From Flammulina velutipes (lineage: Eukaryota; Basidiomycota; Agaricomycetes; Agaricales; Physalacriaceae), in assembly GCA_011800155.1 (NCBI GenBank), contig CM022375.1, positions 1,674,001 through 1,738,000 of the forward strand: DNA of 64,000 nucleotides, in the 5' to 3' direction. Shown here in pieces: positions 36,596 through 46,837 of this stretch. The notes beneath the pieces are model-generated. The model was not told where the DNA came from. It did no database searches and saw only the letters and a program-made list of their open reading frames with translations. Numbering within the stretch: the first letter of the stretch is position 1; every line of letters starts with the position of its first letter. Both the position numbers and the translations under genes were made by a program.

Positions 36596-37349
36596 TCAAG
36601 TTACTACACACCGCTTCTCTCTAACCATCTTGCCCCATCTGCCTTTGACGCTCTCCTTTAATGCGAGGTTGAAGACTTCGTGGACGCCTGTTCCCGTCTT
36701 TGCTGAACATTCAATGTACTTTGCGCCGATTTCCTTCGCGACGGCGCCGCCCTGTTCTGGGGTGACAGGTGCCTGGCCTTGTGCACTGAGCATGCGTTTG
36801 GTTTGGTCGTCTTTGCGGAGATCGGTCTTTGTGGCGACGAGAATAAGAGGAGTTCCTTCGCAGAAATGGGCGACCTCTGGGAACCACTGGACTGCTGATT
36901 AGCGGGGACGCGGGATGCGGTGGGCACGTACTTTGTCTTGGACATTGGCTAGACTCGTTGGGAAATCGATAGAGAAGACGATGAGGATGACATTGCTTTC
37001 TGGATAGCTGAGAGGGCGCAGTCGGTCGTATTCTTCCTGGCCCGCCGTGTCCCATAGCGCCAGCTCGATCTCCTTTCCTTCGAAATTGACCTGGGTAACG
37101 TAGTTCTCAAAGACGGTGGGGATGTATGCCTGGGCAGGGTGAGGGTAATGAAACGAGAACGGAGAGGGATACGCACTTCCGGGAATCTGTTCTCGGCGTA
37201 GACGATAAGCAAACATGTTTTCCCGCAGCCACCTAGGTAAGGGCTGTTAAGCTCGTGCTCACCGAGGGCGCTGTCCCGGACGCACCGTCTCCAACGACGA
37301 CGAGCTTGCGCTTCAAATCGGGTCTTCTGGTCGGCAGTGTTGTGTCCAT
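36596..37349 (-). CDS. RHO4: Rho-family GTPase, Rho4-like
   Basis: Small GTPase for cell polarity, septation and wall integrity at the plasma membrane. Starts [19 protein letters not shown] at 37349. Exons join to give P-loop GDGGCGKT, effector region [33 protein letters not shown] as the G4 motif, CSAKTG, and a C-terminal CaaX box CVVT preceded by basic residues, which predicts prenylation. The GDGGCGKT P-loop and the sequence [16 protein letters not shown] resemble Rho4 rather than Rho1 or Cdc42. Introns near 37236-37285, 37127-37176 and 36894-36930. Divergent from GPI1 across only 86 bp. Confidence 0.88.
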
Positions 37350-37435
37350 GGCGCTCGACGGTCGTGGTCCTCAACAAGGACGAATGACCATCACGTGGCC
37401 GTTTGCTCCTCTCACCACCACCACCATCTCCATGC
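37350..37435. promoter_or_regulatory. 86-bp bidirectional promoter region (RHO4 / GPI1)
   Basis: The start codons of the minus-strand Rho gene (37349) and the plus-strand GPI1 gene (37436) are 86 bp apart, so both must share this interval or use leaders reaching into each other. It contains CACGTGGC and a pyrimidine-rich CTCACCACCACC tract. No TATA box is obvious. Confidence 0.6.
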
Positions 37436-39572
37436 ATGTCGACGCTCTTCTGGCCGCTCGACGTCGAACAACGACGAGCAGGTTTTAGCTATGGCTGGAC
37501 CAAGCCTTGCCTTTGTGTGATTGGTGTGATAAACACGTCAACGGTGCGTATACATCCCGCTTAAATCACACCAAATTTATCTTGAGCAGAGTAGGGAAGC
37601 TGAAAAGGCGTTGGAGCACGTCAAGACGCTGCAAGAGTACAGGACACTCGTTGAAGCATGCGGTGGTTATCATCCGACAGTTTTTGGCCATCTAAAGGAC
37701 AACAACACCGTCTACTACCATCGACACTCGCCTACTTCACTGCGTTTCTACTCGGATGGTGCCAGGAAAGATGAACACAATCGTTCCTTTCAGCCTCATG
37801 CACGCTACTGGGATCGTTTGCCAGTCGACGACAGCGGTATCATCGAACAGGTATTACATCCAGGAATCCATTCACATACAGTCCGTTAACCCAAACACAG
37901 TTCAATGCGGCAAAAGCTATCGATATCCTTCTGCAGGCGCACATTCGCCCTCCTTCGCATCGCTTAAAGACCGACGTCCTTTGGCACGCATTCGACGCGT
38001 CCTGGGCCTATGTCTCCCCTCCGTTGAAGCTTTGCGCTAGCGTGTTGGACAGTATATGTGGATATCCGGTGTTCCTGCGCCTTGCGCTGAAGGACGTCTC
38101 TGCAACTTGTGCGTACGCTTCAGACGGCCTTCTTTCGCTTCTGACGACCACAGTCCAACAGCTCGACGTTCGGGCTGAACAGGCGGAATTCTTCGCCTCA
38201 GAGGTCCAGCCGCTGCGCCAGCGCGGACTCGCGTCCACCGCTACATTCTCGACGCGCTACACAAAGTCAGCTTCGCTTTTTTTGTGAGAATGCGTCACTG
38301 ACTGTTCGCTAGCTTTTTCAACATCATATGGCTAATCCTCAACGATGTCACTATAGGTTCCGCGCTTGGGACGTTCCTATGCGAGAACCACGTTTTTCTT
38401 GCCTCCACGCTCAATTCTACACTCAAGGTGGGTGCTACTTGCCGCTGTCATTCCCAATTAACAATCTTTCAGCACGTCTTGATCGATTGGGTCCAATGGA
38501 TGCTGCAGTGGCTTGACTCCTGGCCGGCTGGGCTCAAGCTGAATACCGAATTGAGTCAATTCTACTCTCATACACTCATACATATGGTTGCCATCTGGGG
38601 GAGTGAGTAGTTCTCTCGTCGTGTTTCCTAAATCTGAACGGTATTAGGCGCATTGCAAGGGTGTGAGCCTTATGTGCCCATGGCCCTCTACACCATCGGG
38701 ATCGCAAGCTCAGGTGGGGCGACTATCGCCATATCCCTGTGTTCGGACTTGTTCGGCCTATCGACGATTCATATTTATGTCTGCTATCTTATGTCCAACT
38801 TTGTATATGCACGGTTCTTGCGGACGTTTGGTTCACTGTGGAATCTCTTTCGGGGTGAGTTTATACTTGACGTCGTATTGATGTAGACTAATTCTGTGAA
38901 TAGGTAAGCGGCACAATGTACTGCGTAACAGGACGGATACGTGGGAGTACGATATCGATCAGCTACTTTTCGGAACGATCTTGTTCACGCTGGTGGCGTT
39001 CTTGTTCCCGACTGTATTGGCGTATTATTCGCTGTTCGCGCTGGTGCGTATCTTCCTGCGTTGTCTGTACAATCTGAATGACGCGAGGATAGATGCGCTT
39101 TGTGATTATCTTGATTCAGGCATGTTTAGAAACGCAGTTGGCGTTTATGAATCACTTTCCGTTGTTCGCGCTGATGTTGCGGGTGAAGGATCCTTGGAGG
39201 TTGCCCGGTTTGTTTTCCTCTGGATTCATCAGCTTTTCCTGAACAGATGATGAATAGGCGGGATCTTCTTTGCTATTGGGAAAGGCTCGGGTGGACTAAC
39301 TGTTGAGGTGGGTGCAAATGCCTCTGATGGCGATTGAGTTTAATTGTCTTCGTAGAGCCAACCCACGCCGTTTACGGACATATTCTTCCAATACAGTATG
39401 TTCGTCTCCTCCGTACGTTGAGATCAAGGACTGAGTATGTGCAGTCCGGTTGTTGTCGCGACTGGCGAAGCATTATAACCCATTGCGGTTGGTGTGGCAG
39501 CTGTTGTCGGGTGAGGTTGTGCAGCCCATTCCGCGGTATGAGATTCGATATGCAACTGGGAGACAGTCTTAG
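37436..39572 (+). CDS. GPI1: GPI1 / PIG-Q subunit of GPI-GlcNAc transferase
   Basis: Subunit of the ER complex that transfers GlcNAc to phosphatidylinositol, the first step of GPI-anchor synthesis. It starts MSTLFWPLDVEQRRAGF. After a poorly conserved N-terminal third come the family blocks: NIIWLILNDVTIGSALGTFL, WLDSWPAGLKLNTELSQFYS, VPMALYTIGIASSGGATIAI, then SDLFGLSTIHIYVCY. Next are GKRHNVLRNRTDTWEYDIDQ, LLFGTILFTLVAFLFPTVLA, NHFPLFALMLRVKDPWRLPG and a C-terminus EPTPFTDIFFQY / LAKHYNPLRLVWQLLSGEVV. Several TM segments. About nine introns. The stop is TAG at 39570. Confidence 0.9.
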
Positions 39573-39913
39573 TTAGTTTTGAGGTAATGTCGTGGAGTCG
39601 CTTCTTATCATCAACACTGATATATAGATGTAGGAATGATATAGCGTCTACTTCTCTATACGGTTGAGTGGGATGAGAACATAAACATCTACAGGATCAT
39701 AGTACTTGCGTACCTCAACAGTCTCCAGGTTCATCTGACGAGGTGCATATGGGCTGTCGTGTTCGTCCCCCATTTTAACTGACATGAAACTAGGTACCAA
39801 TGGAGTGCACTCGTGAGTGTACGTACGGCAATCTAGCGGCGTTTAAGATGTATATCCAGGCTATAAGAAAGTCACACGAAGCTCTCATTTAGTTTGTGGA
39901 CATTTCCCCCACG
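39573..39913. other. intergenic spacer
   Basis: No gene seen; probably the GPI1 3' end and the hydrolase promoter. Confidence 0.4.
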
Positions 39914-40984
39914 ATGCCTCTACCATCTGTCTTCCTCTTTTTGATCTTCACCTCGCTCTCTGTCTATGCAGCTTCAAGCTGCCCCGACCCTTCCCTCCTC
40001 ACAAACCCCTACGTCCCCCCCCTGGCGGACTCTCCCCCCCCACCCCATCCTTGAACCCGACGAAAACGGGCCAAGTGACCGTAGACGACGGGGTCAAGAT
40101 CTGGTACGCGCTCTCTGGCCAAAAGATCTCGCCCTCCAGAGTCCCCGTCCTGTTCCTCCATGGGGGCTTCGCCAACTCGGACTGGTTCGGGAACCAGATC
40201 GCGTGCTTGGAGCGGGAGTACGCGATCATCTCTATTGATTCGCGGGGGCATGGACGCTCGACGGACGGGGAAGGGCCGATCACGTATGATCGGATGACGT
40301 TGGACGTTGTGCAGGTTTTGGATGCGCTTAAGGTTCCTGCTGTGTCTGTTGTGGGATGGTCGGATGGGGGTAATATTGGGTTGGATTTGGCGATGAATTA
40401 CTCGAGTCGGGTAGACCGCGTGTTTGCGTTTGGGGCTACGTTCAGTCCGAGCAATGGGAATACTACGAATGGGAACCCGGATGTGCTTGGTGCGTATGAT
40501 GAGAGGATTTTTGAGGAGTATACAAGGCTTTCGCCTGATCCGGGGCATTTTGAGGTTTTTGCGGAGAAGGTGGGTGGTTCTTTTTGGATTGGATGGTGTG
40601 GGTGTTGATGGGGTTTATTTTTGATTTTAGGTGTTGACGATGTTTGAGACGCTGCCGCAGTGGGGCCCGGAGGCGTTTGCTACGATCCCGCCTGGGTTGG
40701 CGCCGAAGGTGTTCATTGTGGATGGGGAACAGGAGGAGGCTGTTAATCGGGATACGCCGTTTATTATGCGGGATTGGGTTGGTTCAAGTCTTGGATTTGG
40801 ATATGGCTGACGGATTCGTTGTAGCTCCCTAACTCTCAGCTTATACTCCTTCCTGGGACTAGTCATTTCGCGTGAGTTTTTTTGTAACTCTTTGCTTGCA
40901 TATGCTGAAGTTTGTACATGGAGTTTTGTTCAAGATCCTGTTACGTTCACTGGAGCCGTGCGACGCGTGTTGGAGTATCACTGA
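39914..40984 (+). CDS. secreted alpha/beta hydrolase, frame break at a poly-C run
   Basis: A signal peptide (MPLPSVFLFLIFTSLSVYA) precedes SSCPDPSLLTNPYVPP. The frame then meets a run of eight C (40034-40041) and continues as an alpha/beta-hydrolase only in another frame: VPVLFLHGGFANSDW (oxyanion HGG), IISIDSRGHGRSTDG, nucleophile elbow GWSDGG (Ser), and LILLPGTSHFA supplying the catalytic His. The acid residue is probably in KVFIVDGEQEEAV. It ends DPVTFTGAVRRVLEYH, TGA at 40982. The frame change could be a sequencing error in the homopolymer, a real mutation, or an unseen short intron. Two or three introns follow (about 40569-40631, 40778-40827, 40872-40923). Confidence 0.75.
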
Positions 40985-41294
40985 GGTTGTAGTGTCATGT
41001 TACTTCGACGGATAACGCTGTAAATCTCTTGCAAACTGTACTTATTTTCGCTGTTGGGCTTCTATGTCTGTGTCCTCCAGTAGCACTTTTCCGTGGGAAG
41101 CCCTTTGAAGTCATTTGCTCAACCTCCGTGGTTTAGGTTTGGGGAGAGATGATTCCTGATGTTAGACGCCTTTGCAGCAATCAAAGTACACAGCGAGCCA
41201 AATTACATGGGATGACAGAGTGCCATTCATTGGGTGGTAAGTAGTACAAGCAGGAAACTAGAGGCCTGGCGCCACACAGCAAGGTAAACATTAA
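40985..41294. other. intergenic spacer
   Basis: Between convergent genes. No gene seen. A GCGCCAC motif is at about 41270. Confidence 0.4.
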
Positions 41295-42275
41295 TCATAG
41301 CATTCTATTGGAATCTCGATGTTCAGCAAGGTATTCTTCGGCCTTCTCCCATATCTGGTTTTCCTCAAAGTCCATATCGAGCACGTTGTCTCTTTGCCCA
41401 AAGTACTCCTTATCAGGGTTTACGACGACAACGCGGGGGTCCATCTTTCGTCCAATCTCAGAGATTATATCGAACCCGAAAGGGCTATGTCCTGGCGGTG
41501 GTCTCCGCCACCGTGTTTCGACCCCAGAGAAATAACAACGGCCTGTGGTACCGAGGAGGACGAATACGCGCAGATGTGGACAGAATTTGTCCTTGAGCGC
41601 ATGTAGGATGAACGTTGGTAGATCCTCGTTCTCTAGGGTTTCGACGAGGTTGCACATGAGATGGGTGATGGGACATTCGCGGAGCATAGCCATAATTTGG
41701 GATCTGGGAGTACCGTCATAGCTCGTATGTCCGGTGTTCCAAATCATGCGTACGTGCGTAACGTGAGGAGGGAGTCGGTTGGTGTCAATTTCAAGCCCAT
41801 CGGTGAGGGTGAGGGCGGTGAGGGCGGTGAGGTGGCGTAGGTCGGGAATCTCGAAGGTGCTCATGTTTTTGGGACGGAGTTTATCGCGTTTTCTTGGGAT
41901 GAGGATGCGCAGTGCTGTTATACCGGTGCATACTTCTAGAACACTATTTGTGGCGAACTCGTCTCCCGCGCATATGGTGAGGGTGTGGACGGATCGTGCA
42001 AAGAATGCGGGGTCGTTGCGAGCTTCAATAGAGCTTTTGAAGGCCCACATGGAGCCCAAGTTTGGGATGGAGACGTCAGAGTAGATGATTGGCTCGATCC
42101 TGGGGGATGATGAGTACTGCTGTAAAGCTGAATTAATATGTAGGCTATACCATTGTCGTATGGTGTGACATGATAGAACGAGGGCATGAGCTGTCTTAGG
42201 ACAGCTGCGAGACACATCTTCCAGGATGGTACGTGTTATGTCCAATGGAAAGTCTTTGAATGGATTATTACTCAT
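41295..42275 (-). CDS. F-box-like repeat-family protein, copy 4
   Basis: MSNNPFKDFPLDITRTILED..., intron after RQW (about 42099-42152), then IEPIIYSDVSIPNLGS. Core motifs are RNDPAFFARSVHTLTI, IPDLRHLTALTALTLTDGLE, LPPHVTHVRM, CPHLRVFVLLG, MDPRVVVVNPDKEYFGQ and IWEKAEEYLAEHR. A CGTGGGAAAT site (reverse complement of ATTTCCCACG) is at 42306-42315, upstream of the start. Closest relative in the window is copy 5, which it faces head to head. Confidence 0.8.
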   Translation of the reverse strand: MSNNPFKDFPLDITRTILEDVSRSCPKTAHALVLSCHTIRQWYSLHINSALQQYSSSPRIEPIIYSDVSIPNLGSMWAFKSSIEARNDPAFFARSVHTLTICAGDEFATNSVLEVCTGITALRILIPRKRDKLRPKNMSTFEIPDLRHLTALTALTLTDGLEIDTNRLPPHVTHVRMIWNTGHTSYDGTPRSQIMAMLRECPITHLMCNLVETLENEDLPTFILHALKDKFCPHLRVFVLLGTTGRCYFSGVETRWRRPPPGHSPFGFDIISEIGRKMDPRVVVVNPDKEYFGQRDNVLDMDFEENQIWEKAEEYLAEHRDSNRML

Positions 42276-42833
42276 GACGGAGGAGGCGAAGGAGGGTTAA
42301 AGAGGCGTGGGAAATCATCTACATCTCTCACGGTTGTGTACACCTTTCACCATTGCGAGTAGTGTACGACTATTGTCTATTAATAATCAAATAGTGATTC
42401 AAAGGCGGCTACAATATGAATTATTGTAATGAATAACCCCGCTTTCACGCAGAAAACTCTTCCCAAATAAGTTTCCAATTATGCCATTTCGTAGTAGACG
42501 AGTCAGCAAGACAATCATCTGGAAGTAAAAGCAGGGGATTGAGTTAGTCTCCAGTAGACAGACCTAAATACTACTCGCTGACGCTCCCTGACGTATGGAT
42601 TGAGTTGTAACAACTTTCAGACGTACACAACGGCACAAGCATGATTGAGGTTGAAATACCTCGTCCTTCCGGTCACTTCGGCAAGGTATTTGGAAATGGT
42701 TTTGCCTGGAAGGAAAGGGAGGGTATTATTCCTCCTTAAAATAATCCGTGTTACAATGCATACTTGCAGTGGCGCAAGGTACAACCGTGTGAACGTTGTC
42801 CAATTTCCCACGGCCCTCTTACTCTCGTCCATC
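42276..42833. other. divergent promoter region between copies 4 and 5
   Basis: No gene. Both sides carry the ATTTCCCACG-type motif close to the start codons, and similar GTAC..AACCGTG strings, suggesting that the head-to-head pair arose by inverted duplication that included upstream DNA. A GTGGCGCA motif is at about 42769. Confidence 0.5.
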
Positions 42834-43809
42834 ATGGAAGATTGTCCATTCAAAGACTTTCCACTGGAAATAACACGTATCATACTGGAAGATGTGTCCC
42901 GCAGTTGTCCTAAGACAGCTCATGCCCTCGTTCTATCAGGTCACACCACACGAACATGGTATAACCTACATACCAACTCCTTTACAGCAGTACTCATCAT
43001 CCCCCAGGATCGAGCCCATCCTCTACTTTGACGTTTCCATCCCAAACTTAGGCTCCGTGTGGGCCTTTAAACGCTCTATTGAAGCTCGCAACGACCCCGC
43101 ATTCTTTGCACGATCCGTGCGTACCCTTACCATCTGCGTGGGAGACGCATCCGCCACAGATAGCACTATGAATGTGTGTACTCGTCTCACAACACTACGC
43201 ATTCTCATTCCAGTGAGACGCGACAAAAAGCCCCACATTCAACGCACCTTTCTTATCCCTGATCTGCGCCACCTCACCTCACTTGCCTCGCTTATCTTCA
43301 TGGACGGGCTGACTATCAGCGTCGACAGACTTCCCCCGCACATCACTCACGTACGCATCCTTTGTGCTACCAGAGGCACCTGTAGTGGCACTCCAAGACG
43401 CCAAATCATGGACATGTTCCGCGAGCGTCCATCTGTCACCCATCTCATGTGCGGCCTCGCATCTCCATACACGTACTTAGGAAGCAACGAGCTACCTACA
43501 CTCATCCTGAACGCACTCCAGAACAACCTCTGCCCACATCTGCGTGTATTCGTCATCGTCGGTACCAGTGAATATTGCTCTGGGTCTGGATCGGACCCAA
43601 GATGTGCAGAGGATCGGCTTTGGAGGTTCGGTATACTCTCTGAAATAATAATACGACAGGCGGACCCCCGAGTTATCGTCGTAAACACTGATAAGGTGTA
43701 CTTTGGGAGCACGAAAGATATGCTGGATATGGATTCCTCTGAGGAAGAGTTATGGGAGAAGGCTGAGGAGTACCTGAATGAGCGTAGGGCTTTACAGGAG
43801 ATGATATGA
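42834..43809 (+). CDS. F-box-like repeat-family protein, copy 5
   Basis: MEDCPFKDFPLEITRIILED..., with intron about 42960-43009 after TRTW, then IEPILYFDVSIPNLGSVWAF. Core motifs are RNDPAFFARSVRTLTI, IPDLRHLTSLASL, LPPHITHVRI, HLMCGL, CPHLRVFVIVG, ADPRVIVVNTDKVYFG, and LWEKAEEYLNER. An ATTTCCCACG site is at 42803-42812. It shares the PNLG insert, the PAFFARSV wording and C-terminal features with copy 4. Confidence 0.8.
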
Positions 43810-44388
43810 ATAAAGTTGTGCTCCCGACATACCCAGTCGTTGGACGTCGAACGGTCGTCAATGACTACTTAGGTACAGTCCTTGGAGCCCCAATAGAGGG
43901 CTGGTATGGTGGTGGTCTACATGTTCCTCCGTCTGGGCCTTCGAGGAATCATGAGAAAATGAGATCAGGAGGTGAGCCCCACCCAGTATTTTGGCGTAGC
44001 GAAGTGATTCTGACCACGACATAATGGAGTACACTTGAGGCAAGGCGTCGTGGTGATGGCGGTAGCGGAACAAGAGTTTAAGTTCGCATCACCCATCTGC
44101 CGCCACTCGTTTCCTCTTGCACGGCCACTCAACAAAATCCTATGTACATACATGATTACGAGCCCTCTCGGAGATGATGCGTACCACCCCGGAAGGACAC
44201 AATAAGTTCGAACCCAACACCGTGCGAAAAAGGGCCTCGATCAGTTCATCTGACTACTGCGCCACATATCGGGGTCTATAAATTATCGAGAATCATACAT
44301 CGTAGGTTTTGTAACTTATATACAATTTGGTTTTGGGAAGGTGTACTATGGAAACGTAAAGAAAGCGGGTAGGTATGTATGGAGCCGA
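43810..44388. other. intergenic spacer with a tRNA-like relic
   Basis: No gene. Near 44205-44270 the minus strand has a D-arm-like TGGCGCAGTAGTCAG and, about 50 nt further, GGGTTCGAAC, as in RNA polymerase III A and B boxes. Acceptor and T stems do not pair, so it is at most a decayed tRNA or SINE head. Confidence 0.4.
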
Positions 44389-45045
44389 TCAAAAGTAGTA
44401 GTAAGGTGTTTTCGAATTCGAACGGGAGGGTGGGGGAGAGAGAGGGAAAGGCGGGCAGCGTCCCCTGCTGGAACCGGTGTCTGACCTTGCGCGTCCGATG
44501 TGATGGGGTCCTCTGCGCAGGTTAGGCGCTGAGGTTATACGCGGCAGAGGATACGTCGGTGCTCTGTGCAAATTCGACGGGGCGTAGGGCCGAGCGGACG
44601 CAGAGCGTCGGGGTGGGTTGTATGAGGAGGCCGACGGTAGATATGGAGGTCGGTAAGACGTCGGAGGTGAGCGGGGAGTTGTCGCGAGACGATGGACGTG
44701 GGACAGGTTGGGCACCGATGCTGTCGTCACGCGAGGACCCTCCGAGGCCCTTTGGAATTTCTCTCTCCAGTCGAGGACCACGTCTTCCTGCGTCTCCACC
44801 ATAGTCGCTTCGGACAGAGGCCTATCGAAGAAGTCCATATCTTCGACTTTGCCATCGTTCTTTTTGAGTCGACGCCAGAGCCTCGCGGCGATCGCGAGAA
44901 ACGCCCGTCGGCGACGATGCGACTCTGGTTGCATTTCTGGTTGGATTTTGGGTTGGCAGTCGGACAGATCGATATGGTCGACACTCTTCCATCTAAAGAT
45001 GCCTTTGTGCCGTTTTTGTGTGTTTTGCGATGCTGGAGTCAACAA
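44389..45045 (-). CDS. basic Ser/Pro-rich protein, unknown
   Basis: Intronless frame of 218 codons. A helical basic stretch (RRRRAFLAIAARLWRRLKKN) is followed by DFFDRPLSEATMVETQEDVV and then a long Pro/Ser/Arg-rich disordered region ending KTPYYYF. No family is recognised. The amino-acid composition and the absence of stops support coding, but the antisense strand also has a 223-codon frame, so confidence is moderate. Confidence 0.5.
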   Translation of the reverse strand: MLTPASQNTQKRHKGIFRWKSVDHIDLSDCQPKIQPEMQPESHRRRRAFLAIAARLWRRLKKNDGKVEDMDFFDRPLSEATMVETQEDVVLDWREKFQRASEGPRVTTASVPNLSHVHRLATTPRSPPTSYRPPYLPSASSYNPPRRSASARPYAPSNLHRAPTYPLPRITSAPNLRRGPHHIGRARSDTGSSRGRCPPFPLSPPPSRSNSKTPYYYF

Positions 45046-45464
45046 CGGCGAGGATGGACGTTGATAGGGATACAGATATACATTTCTAGACCGGGGAGTG
45101 TTCCAGAGAGAGAGTGGTTTGTGCTGACAATACTGTCAGACAATAGTCCATATCCGCTTGTAACGATACATACCGTACTTTCGGACATGTATTCCTGGAC
45201 GATGTCCCAAGAAACGCTGTCACCATCGGGGGTCGCACCGGTGAAACCAGTCATCCGGGAAGTAGAAAATGTGTCGATCCATGGCTCGTGTACGGGTTAT
45301 ATAGTGGCGATTCAGAAGCAGGCAGATGGAAACAGAGGATGTATGTTGCTGAGGTCGGTATAGTCGGCGAAGGGAAAGCTAGCTTGTGAGGGAGCTATTC
45401 AGTTGAAAGGAAGCGAAGGTACCATGACATCCGAGAGCATAACAGAAGTTATTGCAGCCGTCTT
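45046..45464. other. intergenic spacer
   Basis: No gene seen between two same-strand disordered-protein genes; probably the promoter of the gene ending at 44389. Confidence 0.4.
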
Positions 45465-46583
45465 CTAAGCGTCCTCGTGGTGGCGTGCGCCGCGGCTGGA
45501 GTGCCGATTGTGTGGGTCTTTGTATGACGAGCGTCTAGAAGGGAAAGGAATGGGGGCTTGGGGGATAGCGGTCTGCGATCTTGAGAGTTGTGGGAATGGG
45601 GAGGCCATGTGTCGGACATGTGACGTCCTCGACGGACTATCAAAGGAGACGGAGCGAGAATGCGGGGTGAAAGAATCATTGCTGGTGACATGTTGGCTCT
45701 TGCGGACAGACACTGGGTAGGATCTTTTTCCCGACGCGTACTGACGCATGAGAGCATCGGGCGTCGGGGGGTACTCCAAGACGGATTGTCGGCCGTCCTG
45801 AGTAGTTTCGGAGCCGCTGTGGAATTTGGGTACCACGAGGATGAAAGGAGAGGATGGCAGAGATGTGGCGGTCGGTGATATGGATTTTGGGACGATTTCC
45901 AAAGACTTTGGGCGTCGAACTTTCTTTGATTTACTAGAAAAAGTTAAGAGCAAGGCATCAAGTCGAGAATGGTAGACGTACGAAGTTGAAGACGAGCTCG
46001 TGGCAGTGGAAGTCTTCCTTGAGGACGGGCCAGGGACAGGCAGAAATGGATCTGGGACTGAATCGATGGATGGGCGGGGCAGCTGCTCCCACTCCCACTC
46101 CGGGTCCGGACCCACGCTAGACGAATCTGACGCCTGCCTTGGTTTCCTATGAAAGAAAGAGGGTGACTTTGTGGACGGTGCCAGCGACGACCCGTCCTTG
46201 TCTCTGTACGACGGTTTACGCAGGCGCGAGCGTCGCTTGACGGAGGACGGCGAAACGGAGCCGTCGTCGCTGTCCTCTTGTCCTGACACCTTGCGCGACG
46301 TTTTTCTGGGTGTAAAGTGCGAGCGTATCTTGGACAGCGTAGAGGGCCGCGACTTGGATGGCGTAGTCGGTGTACTTCGGGGCGGCTCCGGCGTCAGCCT
46401 CCCTCCGATGGTGCGGGTGTCCTCGTCGTCGTCCTCGTCGTCGTCCAGAACGCGTGCAACTGGCTCGTCGGTGTAATTGAAGACCAAATCAGAGATATTG
46501 CCATTCGCGTCGAGGATTCCGAGCTCAACGTACGCGTCGAACACCGAGGCGCGCAGACTGTCGCGATGGCCGGCTTGCGACAT
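45465..46583 (-). CDS. disordered Ser-rich protein, unknown
   Basis: The start at 46583 (MSQAGHRDSLRASVFDAYVE) is preferred over an upstream Met because ASVFDAYVELGILDANGNI looks like a folded N-terminal motif. The rest is Ser/Pro/Arg-rich with an acidic run (DDDEDDDEDT) and basic patches (RRSRLRKPSYR). A 48-nt GTACGT...CTAG segment near 45938-45985 looks like an intron; because its length is a multiple of three the frame is open either way. The C-terminus ends HSSRGARHHEDA. Not recognised; possibly a phosphorylated regulatory scaffold. Confidence 0.6.
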   Translation of the reverse strand: MSQAGHRDSLRASVFDAYVELGILDANGNISDLVFNYTDEPVARVLDDDEDDDEDTRTIGGRLTPEPPRSTPTTPSKSRPSTLSKIRSHFTPRKTSRKVSGQEDSDDGSVSPSSVKRRSRLRKPSYRDKDGSSLAPSTKSPSFFHRKPRQASDSSSVGPDPEWEWEQLPRPSIDSVPDPFLPVPGPSSRKTSTATSSSSTSYVYHSRLDALLLTFSSKSKKVRRPKSLEIVPKSISPTATSLPSSPFILVVPKFHSGSETTQDGRQSVLEYPPTPDALMRQYASGKRSYPVSVRKSQHVTSNDSFTPHSRSVSFDSPSRTSHVRHMASPFPQLSRSQTAIPQAPIPFPSRRSSYKDPHNRHSSRGARHHEDA

Positions 46584-46837
46584 GGTGGTTGTAAAAAGAG
46601 CAGGATCAGTGGTTTCCTTGTCGACGAGTTGATCAGAAAAGGCCAGGCTGAACTGCAACTTGCTTGAATTGACGAGCAGCAATGCGAATGAGATTGACGG
46701 ACATGATAGTTACAACTCAAGCTTGATACCTCGCCGACATGCCACAATGACGCCAAGAAGCACCACTCGGCGTCCGGCCCGATTGCGCCACATCTTCGCA
46801 ACATTACTTTCCCACGGCAACAAGTCAACCATCTACC

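Noticed and set aside
44205..44275. Functional tRNA gene on the minus strand
   Set aside because: A- and B-box-like strings are present but acceptor and T stems do not pair.
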